Source: RGIG995 sp045635765
GTDB lineage: Bacteria > Bacillota > Clostridia > Oscillospirales > UBA644
Assembly: GCA_045635765.1 (NCBI GenBank)
Contig: JAZTWH010000050.1
Location: forward strand, 1-39,778
Length of the DNA: 39,778 nucleotides
Direction: 5' to 3'
Part shown: positions 25,385 to 32,531 of the stretch, piece after piece
Position numbering within the stretch: the first letter of the stretch is position 1
Layout of the letters: every line of letters begins with the position of its first letter
Position numbers and translations under genes: made by a program
The notes under the pieces: model-generated
Seen by the model: the letters and a program-made list of their open reading frames with translations, nothing else
The model's database searches: none
Told to the model about the DNA's origin: nothing

Positions 25385-25420
25385 CGAGGTGCTTGCAATT
25401 TGCAAGCACCTCGATTTTAT
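25385..25420. terminator. Bidirectional terminator between the transport operon and the SLOG gene
   Basis: A perfect 13-bp stem CGAGGTGCTTGCA / TGCAAGCACCTCG with a 3-nt loop (25385-25413), followed by ATTTTA on the plus strand and by GCTTATTTTTG on the minus strand. It serves the two convergent transcripts. Confidence 0.9.
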
Positions 25421-25421
25421 G

Positions 25422-26027
25422 TTAAAAGAATAATTTAATTTGACCGTCGTCGTCTTCTCTTTTGGGGCCTTCTTTTGGTTCAAGAGGTTTGTATTCCGGG
25501 GGGAGGGGGGAGAGAATCCGGATTTCGATTCCCTTCTCGTGGGCTATGCGGATGGTGTTCTTCGTGCCCCCGCTTTTTCCGTCGTATACGGCAATCAATC
25601 GGGATGCCCGGTGAATCATTGCCTGGTTGCGTCGTTCCATGCAGTCGGGTAAATATTGGGGGGAAACCACCGTCACGGAGTCGCACCCCGAAAGAATTTT
25701 TCGGTATCTGCGGCGGCATTTAGCACTCCATTTTTCATCTTGTCCGGGGAAGGGGAGATATGCGTGAAGATGGACCGGCTTGATGTCTCCCAGGGTTTGT
25801 TTGACCTCCAGCACCGTTTCCGCCGCCCAGGTGTCGGTCCCCAATGCCATTCCGCAGAGGAAATCGGTGTATCCCTGCTGGATGGCAGTATAGATTTCAT
25901 CCTTCAGCCGCAGCTTTAGGGCGGTGCAGACGGGGTCCTCCTCGGAGGAGAAGGGCAATTTGGAAGGGCGGTACCCGGAAAATGCACAAACGCCCCCGTC
26001 GGGCTTCCAGAAAATATTCCGTTCCAC
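25422..26027 (-). CDS. YpsA-like SLOG-family protein (DUF1273)
   Basis: 201 aa, GTG start behind AGGGGG. Visible SLOG/Rossmann motifs: CAFSGYRPSKL (about 14-24), YTDFLCGMALGTDTWAAETVL (about 53-73), SGCDSVTVVSPQYLPDCMERRNQAMIHRASRLIAVYDG and SGGTKNTIRIAHEKGIEIRIL. B. subtilis YpsA belongs to this family and affects cell division; SLOG domains are proposed to bind nucleotide-type ligands. The role here is not known. The gene has its own promoter, divergent from mrp, with a leader of about 70 nt. Confidence 0.85.
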   Translation of the reverse strand: MERNIFWKPDGGVCAFSGYRPSKLPFSSEEDPVCTALKLRLKDEIYTAIQQGYTDFLCGMALGTDTWAAETVLEVKQTLGDIKPVHLHAYLPFPGQDEKWSAKCRRRYRKILSGCDSVTVVSPQYLPDCMERRNQAMIHRASRLIAVYDGKSGGTKNTIRIAHEKGIEIRILSPLPPEYKPLEPKEGPKREDDDGQIKLFF

Positions 26028-26102
26028 GGTTCTACCCCCTTCTCTGTTTGTATCCTTATCGGATCCACGGTACGCAGTGCATCCTTTGGGTCCACTGTAC
26101 TT

Positions 26103-26131
26103 ATTGTACCATCAAAAGGAGGAACTGTCAA
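26103..26131 (-). promoter_or_regulatory. Promoter of the YpsA-like gene
   Basis: On the minus strand TTGACA, 17-bp spacer ending in TGG, then TACAAT. Confidence 0.88.
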
Positions 26132-26172
26132 GTAAAAAAAGACGAATCTTTTTTAATTTTTTACTTTTTCCC

Positions 26173-26201
26173 TTGACTTTTTGGGCTGGGTGTGGTATCA
26201 T
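26173..26201 (+). promoter_or_regulatory. Promoter of the mrp operon
   Basis: TTGACT, 17-bp spacer ending in TGG, then TATCAT; 37 bp before the ATG. Back to back with the YpsA-like gene promoter. Confidence 0.8.
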
Positions 26202-26238
26202 TATTGGTAGAATACGATAGCCTCAAGGAGGATTTGAA

Positions 26239-27051
26239 ATGGGTTGCACACACGATTGTAAAACCTGCGGGCAGAATTGCGGGGGTTCCGAAAGCCTCAA
26301 AGCAAAGCCCCATGAAATGAGTAACGTAAAAAAGGTAATTGCCGTGGTCAGCGGCAAGGGTGGTGTCGGAAAGTCGTCGGTCAGTGCCATGCTGGCGGTC
26401 CTGATGAACCGAAAGGGCTATAAGACGGCCATTCTCGATGCGGACATTACCGGGCCCTCCATTCCCAAGCTTTTTGGGCTGAAGGGACCGCTGCAGGGGG
26501 ACGAGCTGGGGATGTATCCCGCCCGGACCAAGACCGGGATCTCCGTGGTTTCCACCAACCTGTTGCTTCCCGATGAAACCACGCCCGTCATTTGGCGGGG
26601 TGCTGTCATTGCCGGAACCGTCACCCAGTTCTGGACCGACGCCATTTGGGGAGACGTGGATTATATGTTCGTGGATATGCCCCCGGGAACGGGCGACGTT
26701 CCCTTGACGGTATTCCAGTCTTTGCCGGTGGACGGGATCGTCATCGTGACCTCCCCCCAGGATCTGGTCTCCATGATCGTGGCAAAGGCCGTGAATATGG
26801 CCAATAAGATGAACATCCCCATTTTGGGATTGATTGAGAACTACAGTTATCTGTCCTGTCCCGACTGCGGAAAACGGATTGAGCTCTTTGGCGAAAGCCA
26901 CATTGACCGGGTCAGCGAGGAGTACTCCATTCCCGTCCTTGCCAAGATTCCCTTGGATCCGGACTTTGCCCGTCAATGTGACAGCGGTCTTGTGGAGTTG
27001 TTTGAGGGAGATTCCCTGGATCGGGCTTCCGACCGGTTGGAAAAAATTTAA
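26239..27051 (+). CDS. mrp: Mrp/NBP35-type P-loop ATPase for iron-sulfur cluster delivery
   Basis: 270 aa. A cysteine cluster at the extreme N-terminus (C3, C7, C10, C14: GCTHDCKTCGQNC), a deviant Walker A VSGKGGVGKSS at about residues 38-48, DADITGPSIPKLFGL, MFVDMPPGTGDVPL and the metal-binding CPDC pair near residues 211-214. The family binds and transfers a bridged [4Fe-4S] cluster as a dimer. An N-terminal Cys set like this is known from NBP35-type members and many anaerobe Mrp proteins. RBS AAGGAGG. It is the first gene of a three-gene transcript; a hairpin (27057-27086) separates it from the HAD gene. Confidence 0.92.
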   Translation: MGCTHDCKTCGQNCGGSESLKAKPHEMSNVKKVIAVVSGKGGVGKSSVSAMLAVLMNRKGYKTAILDADITGPSIPKLFGLKGPLQGDELGMYPARTKTGISVVSTNLLLPDETTPVIWRGAVIAGTVTQFWTDAIWGDVDYMFVDMPPGTGDVPLTVFQSLPVDGIVIVTSPQDLVSMIVAKAVNMANKMNIPILGLIENYSYLSCPDCGKRIELFGESHIDRVSEEYSIPVLAKIPLDPDFARQCDSGLVELFEGDSLDRASDRLEKI

Positions 27052-27056
27052 CGTTG

Positions 27057-27086
27057 AAGGGGAGCGATTCGGTCGTTCCCTTTCTT
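27057..27086 (+). terminator. Hairpin between mrp and the HAD gene, possible attenuator
   Basis: GGGGAGCGA pairs with TCGTTCCC around TTCGG with one bulged base, followed by TTTCTT. The stem is imperfect, so partial termination is only a possibility. The next RBS follows directly. Confidence 0.4.
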
Positions 27087-27100
27087 AAAAAGGAGAATCT

Positions 27101-27871
27101 ATGGCCTGGTATCATTCCCTTGCTATCCTTGCCCAGCTGCTGGTCCTGGTTTCCGGCATTCTGTTGTCGTTGAAAACGGCAGTAATAAAGCCCCGGATTA
27201 AGACGTTGCTTTTGGATGTAGACGGAACTTTATTGGATTTTGACCGTTCGGAGAAGGCCGCCCTGAAGGACACCTTCGAGGCCTTGGGGTTTCCCTTTGA
27301 CGACAGGGCCTATGAATGTTATCACAAAAACAATGGACAATGCTGGAAGATGCTGGAGCGAAAAGAAATTACCCGGGAAGAGCTGAAGGTCCTTCGGTAT
27401 CGGCGGACCTTTGAGGAATTGGGAATCCACGGAGATCCGGCGGAGGCGACCAAGACCTACGAGGGAAAACTGGGACAATACGGCTTTGTCTTCGATGGTG
27501 CGGAGGATGCCTGTGAACGGCTGAGCAAAAAATACGATCTCTATCTTGTGACCAACGGCCTGAAGAACGTCCAGACCTCCCGCCTTTTGAAAACGCGGAT
27601 CCCTCAGATCGTCAAGGGGATCTATATTTCCGAGGACGTGGGATTCGATAAGCCCGCCCCGGAGTTCTTCGATCGGATTTTTTCCGATCATCCTCAGATG
27701 AAAAGGGAAGAGACCATGATCGTGGGAGACTCCCTTTCCGGCGACATTTTAGGGGGAAATAACGGGGGAATTCGGACGTGTTGGGTGAATCGCACCGGAG
27801 CGAGCCGGCCGCAGGACCTTCGGATCGACGTAGAAATTACTGATATTACGGAATTGGAAAAGGTGCTTTGA
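27101..27871 (+). CDS. HAD-superfamily phosphatase, YjjG-like, with N-terminal membrane segment
   Basis: 256 aa. HAD motif I DVDGTLLDF (D39, D41), the cap domain, motif II VTNGL (T near 151), the motif III lysine in DVGFDKPAPEFFDRIF and motif IV GDSLSGDILGG. These match the YjjG/YfnB group of pyrimidine nucleotide 5'-nucleotidases. The first 32 residues (MAWYHSLAILAQLLVLVSGI and on) form a hydrophobic helix that this soluble family normally lacks, yet the start is supported by AAAGGAG 5 nt before the ATG. No better internal start is visible. It may anchor the enzyme at the inner face of the membrane. The stop is 1 nt from the next ATG. Confidence 0.85.
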   Translation: MAWYHSLAILAQLLVLVSGILLSLKTAVIKPRIKTLLLDVDGTLLDFDRSEKAALKDTFEALGFPFDDRAYECYHKNNGQCWKMLERKEITREELKVLRYRRTFEELGIHGDPAEATKTYEGKLGQYGFVFDGAEDACERLSKKYDLYLVTNGLKNVQTSRLLKTRIPQIVKGIYISEDVGFDKPAPEFFDRIFSDHPQMKREETMIVGDSLSGDILGGNNGGIRTCWVNRTGASRPQDLRIDVEITDITELEKVL

Positions 27872-27872
27872 T

Positions 27873-28577
27873 ATGAGAACCGTTTTGATTACCGGCGGAA
27901 GCCGAGGCATCGGGGCCGCTTGTGTGCGTAAATTTGCCGCCGAAGGAGACCGGGTTTATTTCTTCTATCGCCGGGAGAAGGAACGGGCGGCGGCCCTTTC
28001 CGCAGAAACCGACGCAGTAGGAATTCTCTGCGACGTCTCCCGGAAGGACGAGGTCCAAAAGGCCTTCGAAACGTTGCCTCGGTTCGACGTTCTCGTGAAC
28101 AATGCAGGCATGACCGGCTTTTCCCTCTTTCAGGACATTTCCGAGGAGGACTGGGAGCAGATGATTCAGACCCATTTGGGCGGCACCTTCCGTTGCACCA
28201 AGGCTGTTTTGCCCGGGATGATCTCGGAAAAACGGGGCCAAATCGTCAACATTTCCTCCATGTGGGGACAGGTCGGAGCCTCCTGCGAGGTCCATTATTC
28301 CGCCGCGAAGGCCGGAATCATCGGCCTGACTAAAGCCCTTGCAAAGGAGGTCGGCCCCTCGGGAATCCGGGTCAACTGCGTGGCTCCGGGGGTCATCGAC
28401 ACGGACATGAATCGGTCCCTGCCCCGTCAGGCCCGGCAGGAATTGGCCGCCGAAACGCCGTTGAACCGCATGGGTACGCCGGAAGAAGTGGCGGATGTGG
28501 TCCACTGGCTGACCACCGACCGGGCCGCCTTCATCACCGGCCAGGTTATCGCCCCCAACGGCGGTCTGGTGGTTTGA
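27873..28577 (+). CDS. Short-chain dehydrogenase/reductase, FabG-like
   Basis: 234 aa. Cofactor motif TGGSRGIGAA (about 7-16), NNAG near residue 74, catalytic Ser in NISSMWG, and YSAAK with Tyr and Lys four residues apart. A glycine-rich end (GQVIAPNGGLVV) replaces the usual GQ-x(2)-VDGG. The R/N pattern after the first strand (FFYRREKER) suggests NADPH. It is typical of 3-oxoacyl-ACP reductase paralogues (YmfI/FabG type) outside a fatty-acid operon. It lies directly behind the HAD gene (ATG 1 nt after its stop), so the two are co-translated. The substrate is unknown. Confidence 0.88.
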   Translation: MRTVLITGGSRGIGAACVRKFAAEGDRVYFFYRREKERAAALSAETDAVGILCDVSRKDEVQKAFETLPRFDVLVNNAGMTGFSLFQDISEEDWEQMIQTHLGGTFRCTKAVLPGMISEKRGQIVNISSMWGQVGASCEVHYSAAKAGIIGLTKALAKEVGPSGIRVNCVAPGVIDTDMNRSLPRQARQELAAETPLNRMGTPEEVADVVHWLTTDRAAFITGQVIAPNGGLVV

Positions 28578-28610
28578 TCTGTGTCAAAGAGCCGATTCGA
28601 TTTCTCTAAC

Positions 28611-28770
28611 AGATGATAAAAGACGAAACTACGCAACTGCAGATAAAAATAGATGGTGAAAGACAAAAATAGGTAATTGCACATAAAATGGGCGATGAAA
28701 CATGAGAGGACACCCATCGCAAGAAAAAGAACGATGAAAGACGAAGCATGGTCGAAAAATAGACGACGGC
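28611..28770 (+). repeat. Degenerate 40-bp tandem repeats between the SDR and TetR genes
   Basis: Units begin at 28611, 28651, 28691 and 28731. The first two (AGATGATAAAAGACGAAACT / AGATGGTGAAAGACAAAAAT and on) agree at about three quarters of positions; the last two share mostly the GCGATGAAA / ACGATGAAAGACGA core. Unlike other gaps in this window they do not copy the adjacent gene end. Confidence 0.6.
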
Positions 28771-28795
28771 AAGAGAGGACTTGCCGTCGTACTTT
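28758..28795. terminator. Bidirectional hairpin terminator
   Basis: An 11-bp perfect stem, ACGACGGCAAG (28763-28773) with CTTGCCGTCGT (28780-28790). On the minus strand it is followed by CTATTTTTCG, a good terminator for the TetR gene. On the plus strand it is followed by ACTTTATT, weaker, for the SDR transcript. Confidence 0.8.
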
Positions 28796-29401
28796 ATTGG
28801 GGAGTTTGTATGGGATTATGGGGATGAGGAAGGCCGAAAATACAATGATAGATAATTTCCGCCATCTGCTCGATGGAGAGATCGCAATCGTTTTTGATCC
28901 ATTGGCACACCACGGCGTGGATCCCGTTCAGATAGAACTGCATTACGTATTCTTTATCTTGCTTCGGGTAATGGAAACGAGTCAAGATGGGATAAAAAAT
29001 ATGCTCGTACAATTGGCTGTAAATACCACGAAAGCCAGGACGTTTCCATGGGGCAAGATTGCGGAAAAAATTCGTCGGTTCTCCTTGATATAGGTGAGGT
29101 AGGGGAACAGGTACCGTTCGGTAATGAAGTTCAGTTCCGGCAATTCCTTATTTGACATGCCGGGATTCTTCATTTTTGCGGAAAAAAAGGAAAGAAATTG
29201 ATCGATGAGATAGTACATGGTCTCTTCCAGTAAATCACCGATGGTTTCGTAGTGAAGATAGAAGGTGGAGCGATTGACTCCAGCAGTTTCACAAATTTCC
29301 TTTACGGTGATATAGTCGAAAGATTTTGTTTCCAACAGACGAATCAAGGCTTGGTCCATTTTAATCGCGGTATTGAAATACTTGCTTTCTGATCGGTTCA
29401 A
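28794..29401 (-). pseudogene. TetR-family regulator broken by a frameshift
   Basis: Start TTG at 29401 behind GAGGAA. The first frame (29401 to 28982) holds a full TetR DNA-binding domain: MDQALIRLLETKSFDYITVKEICETAGVNRSTFYLHYETIGDLL. It continues into the ligand domain up to GNVLAF, then runs into unrelated residues and a stop. From about 29030 the +1 frame resumes family-like sequence: GIYSQLYEHIFYPILTRFHY, then QFYLNGIHAVVCQWIKNDCDL and a stop at 28794. Adding one C at CTTTCGTGG (about 29028) would join them as AFRGIYSQLYEH into a protein of about 202 aa, the normal size. Either a real single-base loss or a sequencing error. If real, the truncated product keeps DNA binding but lacks most of the sensing domain. 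Confidence 0.85.
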
Positions 29402-29426
29402 TGCACTTCCTCTGTAAAAAATCCTG

Positions 29427-29777
29427 TTATTCTTGGCTGATTTCTTTTGCCAATTCTACGATTTCCGCCGCGTATTCTTTTATTCCGTTTTCCAAAAGGT
29501 GCTTATACAGAGGGTAGCTGATGCCGCAGCCGGCAAAACCCACAAGCCCAAGGATGATTCCGAGGGTCATGAGGGCCATGCCACCGCCGATTACCCCCAT
29601 GGCAAGGCTCATGCCCAAGCCTGCTATTAGAGAGGACAGGATTCCTACGGGATAGGAAACAACGGTTGCCGGGAGCTTTGCTCTGCGATCCAGCTTTTTC
29701 AAGGCAATGATTTTGGAGTCGTTTTTGGGGAGATAATCCTTTGCAATGGCTTCTGCTAAAATTTTGTTTGTGTTCAT
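29427..29777 (-). CDS. Small membrane protein of unknown function
   Basis: 116 aa from the ATG 10 nt after GGAGG (a second ATG three codons earlier sits only 1 nt from the GGAGG). N-terminal 40 residues are soluble and basic (KDYLPKNDSKIIALKKLDRRAK). Two close glycine-rich membrane helices follow (VSYPVGILSSLIAGLGMSLA; GGGMALMTLGIILGLVGFAG), then a soluble helix ending KEISQE. No family recognised. It lies 25 bp upstream of the broken TetR gene on the same strand, so TetR probably regulated this pair. Confidence 0.75.
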   Translation of the reverse strand: MNTNKILAEAIAKDYLPKNDSKIIALKKLDRRAKLPATVVSYPVGILSSLIAGLGMSLAMGVIGGGMALMTLGIILGLVGFAGCGISYPLYKHLLENGIKEYAAEIVELAKEISQE

Positions 29778-29811
29778 GGGGTTCATTCCTCCTTTGTGTT
29801 TACAAGAGGGC

Positions 29812-29840
29812 ATTATAACATACAAAGGGGAAAAAGGAAA
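29812..29840 (-). promoter_or_regulatory. Probable promoter of the small membrane protein and TetR genes
   Basis: On the minus strand an extended -10, TGTTATAAT (29812-29817 for TATAAT), with only a poor -35 (TTTCCT) 17 bp upstream. A weak -35 plus a strong extended -10 is typical of activator-independent TGn promoters. Confidence 0.5.
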
Positions 29841-29875
29841 CCACACAAGGGGAGAAAAGTGTTGCTTTTACATTT

Positions 29876-31306
29876 TTAATGGATGCGTATCTTGGCAAGG
29901 CCGCCCTCGGAGGTTTCCCGGTATTGGCGGTTCAGGTCCCGGCCTGTATCTCTCATGGTGATGATGACCTTGTCCAAAGAGATTTTCCGGGTGTCGCTCA
30001 AGAAGGACGAGAGATTGACGGCGTTGATGGCTCGCATTGCGGCCACGGCGTTTCGCTCGATGCAGGGAATTTGCACCAGTCCGCAAATGGGATCGCAGGT
30101 CAGGCCCAGGTGGTGTTCAATGGCGATTTCGGCAGAATATTCGATCTTGTCCAACGACAATCCCCACAATTCCGCCAATGCCGCCGCCGCCATGGCACAG
30201 GCCGACCCCACCTCTGCCTGACAGCCACATTCGGCACCGGAGATGGAGGCGTTGGTTTTGATCAGGTTCCCGATCAATCCGCCGGTGGCCAGGGCACGGC
30301 AGATTTCTTCGTCAGTATATCCGCTATTTTTCTGATGGAAATACAACACCGCCGGCAGGACTCCTGCGGCCCCGCAGGTGGGAGCCGTCACAATGCGGCA
30401 ACCGCAGGCGTTTTGTTCTCCTACGGCAAAGGCATAGGCGGAAATGAGCCGGTTGGTCTTGGTTTCCGTCGTTTCGTCAGCGTGTTTCAGATGGTATAAG
30501 TGCTTGGCTTTTTTATGTACGTTTAATCCGCCGGGCAGGATTCCGTCGTCCTCCAGACCCGTGGCAATGGCCCGACGCATGGCGTGCCAGATGGTCATCA
30601 GATAGTCTTGAAATTCCGGGCCTTCCACCTGATAGACGTATTCCCACAGACGCAAGCCCTCGGCTTTGCAATAGGCGGCAATTTCGTTGAAGGTGGAAAG
30701 CTGGTAAATATGCTTGCTTTCCGCGGCGGCTTCTCCCTCAAAACGGATGGCACCGCCTCCTACGCTGAAAACCTTTCTGTGGGCGATCTGAGTGTCTCCT
30801 TCGTAGGCGAAAATCTCCATGGTATTGGGATGGGGCAGGTCCCCCGTGACCGTATCAAAGGTAATGGAGCAGGGAATGGGGTGAAGGGTTTTAAGAATGA
30901 CTCGGTCGGTTCCGTGGCCTTCGCCGGTCTTTGCCAAGGATCCGTACAAGGTGACGGCAAAGCGATCGGCGGTGGGGTTTTGCTCCTTAAAGATCATGCA
31001 GGCCTTTTCCGGGCCCATGGTATGGGAAGAGGAGGGGCCGGAGCCGATTTTGTAAAGCTCCCGCAGGGAGGCCATGCCGGACTTCTTGGGCAAGGCTTCT
31101 TCTTCTCCGTAAAAGAGCTCCTCCACCGTGATCCCGAAATGCTCCGCGGCGGCCAGTGCTTGCTCGACCGTAGGCAGGCTTTTCCCCGTTTCCCACATGG
31201 AAACGGTCCGGGGAGAGACCTGTAATAATTCGGAAATGGCCTTTTGGGTCAGGCCGGATTGAATCCGGAAGGTCTTAAAACGATCGGAAAAACAAAGAGT
31301 TTTCAT
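29876..31306 (-). CDS. L-serine dehydratase (iron-sulfur) fused to an N-terminal XRE-type HTH domain
   Basis: 476 aa. Residues about 9-65 form a Cro/CI-type HTH: FRIQSGLTQKAISELLQVSPRTVSMWETGKSLPTVEQALAAAEHFGI. From about 80 to the end is a single-chain L-serine ammonia-lyase: GSGPSSSHTMGPE (89-100), the N-terminal beta domain, then the alpha domain with TAPTCGAAGVLPA, AECGCQAEVGSACAMAAA, TCDPICGLVQIPC and RNA. These supply the cysteines that bind the catalytic [4Fe-4S] cluster. It converts L-serine to pyruvate and ammonia in the cytoplasm. The HTH could bind DNA or be a leftover of fusion; autoregulation by serine or cluster state is a hypothesis. RBS AAGGAGG. Third gene of pepD-pepT-dehydratase, 13 bp behind pepT. 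Confidence 0.92.
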   Translation of the reverse strand: MKTLCFSDRFKTFRIQSGLTQKAISELLQVSPRTVSMWETGKSLPTVEQALAAAEHFGITVEELFYGEEEALPKKSGMASLRELYKIGSGPSSSHTMGPEKACMIFKEQNPTADRFAVTLYGSLAKTGEGHGTDRVILKTLHPIPCSITFDTVTGDLPHPNTMEIFAYEGDTQIAHRKVFSVGGGAIRFEGEAAAESKHIYQLSTFNEIAAYCKAEGLRLWEYVYQVEGPEFQDYLMTIWHAMRRAIATGLEDDGILPGGLNVHKKAKHLYHLKHADETTETKTNRLISAYAFAVGEQNACGCRIVTAPTCGAAGVLPAVLYFHQKNSGYTDEEICRALATGGLIGNLIKTNASISGAECGCQAEVGSACAMAAAALAELWGLSLDKIEYSAEIAIEHHLGLTCDPICGLVQIPCIERNAVAAMRAINAVNLSSFLSDTRKISLDKVIITMRDTGRDLNRQYRETSEGGLAKIRIH

Positions 31307-31319
31307 ATGAGCTTCCTCC

Positions 31320-32522
31320 TTATGCTTTTGTCAGTGCCAAAAGAACGTCCACCATCTTGTACAGGGATGGAACGGGAATAAATTCGTGAACCGAGTGAAA
31401 ATTGAGTCCGCCGGTAGAAAGGTTCGGGCAGGGGAGACCTTCATAGGAAAGACGGGCTCCGTCGGTGCCGCCCCGGATGGGGACGATCTTCGGTTCAATA
31501 CCCGCTTCCTTCATGGCGGTTTCCGCATTGCGGATCAGATCCATACGGTCGGCCAGCTTTTCTTTCATATTGTAGTAGCTGTCCTTCAGGGTGAGGACAA
31601 AGGTTCCTTCTCCATAGACGGAATTCAGATCATCGGTTAAATTTTGCAGAAAAGCTTTTCGTTGCTCGAAGACGGTTCGGTCGTGATCCCGAACAATATA
31701 ATCAAGCTTTGCGTAGCTTTCATCCCCGGTCATGTGGCACAGATGATAGAAGCCCTCGTATCCCTCGGTATGGGCCGGGGTTTCTGCGGCAGGAAGGCGG
31801 GAAATGAATTCCGACGCCATCAGGGAGGCGTTTTTCATCTTGTTTTTGGCCGATCCCGGATGAATGTTGACTCCGAATACCTCGACGGTCGCCGAGGCGG
31901 CGTTAAAATTTTCGTATTCGATTTCGCCCAACTCGCCACCGTCCACCGTATAGGCTTCCTTTGCCGGGAAGGTTTGGACATTGAATTTGTCCGCCCCACG
32001 CCCGATCTCTTCATCGGGGGTAAAGCAGACGGCCACGGTCCGATGGGGTCTCTCCGGATGGGCGGTCATTTCTGCACAGGCGGAAACAATTTCCGCAATG
32101 CCGGCCTTGTCGTCCGCCCCCAAAAGGGTGGTTCCGTCGGTGACGATCAGGTCTTGCCCCAGGTAATCCCCCAGGGAGGGAAAATTTTTCTCGGAAAGAA
32201 CGGCCTTCCCCAGGTTCAGATCCAGCCCCTCGTATTTCACGATGCTCGCCCGGATCTTTCGTCCGCTGACCGACGGGGCCGTGTCCATATGGGCAATAAG
32301 CCCAAGGGCCGGAAGGGATTCGTAGCCCCTGGTCGCAGGGAGGATTCCGTATACGTAGCCGTATTCATCCATGTAGGCATCGGAACAGCCGGCGGTTTTC
32401 AACTCTTCCACCAAAAAGGCTCCCAAAATCTTTTGTTCCTCGGTGGAAGGAATGGTTTGACTGTCTTCGTCGGAGGGGGTGTCAAAGGAAACGTACTTTA
32501 AAAAGCGTTCCACCACGGTCAT
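31320..32522 (-). CDS. pepT: Peptidase T (aminotripeptidase), M20 family
   Basis: 400 aa, full length. Zinc ligands and catalytic residues are visible in GLIAHMDTAPSVSG (about 73-86), LLGADDKAGIAEIVSA (about 137-152), CFTPDEEIGRGADKF (about 169-183), DGGELGEIEYENFNAA and the late histidine in GGLNFHSVHEFIPV. It cuts the N-terminal residue from tripeptides in the cytoplasm. It starts 9 bp after the pepD stop, with GAGGAC as RBS, so the two are co-translated. Confidence 0.95.
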   Translation of the reverse strand: MTVVERFLKYVSFDTPSDEDSQTIPSTEEQKILGAFLVEELKTAGCSDAYMDEYGYVYGILPATRGYESLPALGLIAHMDTAPSVSGRKIRASIVKYEGLDLNLGKAVLSEKNFPSLGDYLGQDLIVTDGTTLLGADDKAGIAEIVSACAEMTAHPERPHRTVAVCFTPDEEIGRGADKFNVQTFPAKEAYTVDGGELGEIEYENFNAASATVEVFGVNIHPGSAKNKMKNASLMASEFISRLPAAETPAHTEGYEGFYHLCHMTGDESYAKLDYIVRDHDRTVFEQRKAFLQNLTDDLNSVYGEGTFVLTLKDSYYNMKEKLADRMDLIRNAETAMKEAGIEPKIVPIRGGTDGARLSYEGLPCPNLSTGGLNFHSVHEFIPVPSLYKMVDVLLALTKA

Positions 32523-32531
32523 GGTAAGTCC

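Noticed and set aside
24315..25409. 364-residue minus-strand frame opposite the last permease
   Set aside because: Antisense of a membrane protein; its polar, Gln/His-rich composition is what an antisense of permease codons gives.
26030..26105. Riboswitch in the leader of the YpsA-like gene
   Set aside because: The leader is about 70 nt with only short complementary stretches and no known aptamer core.
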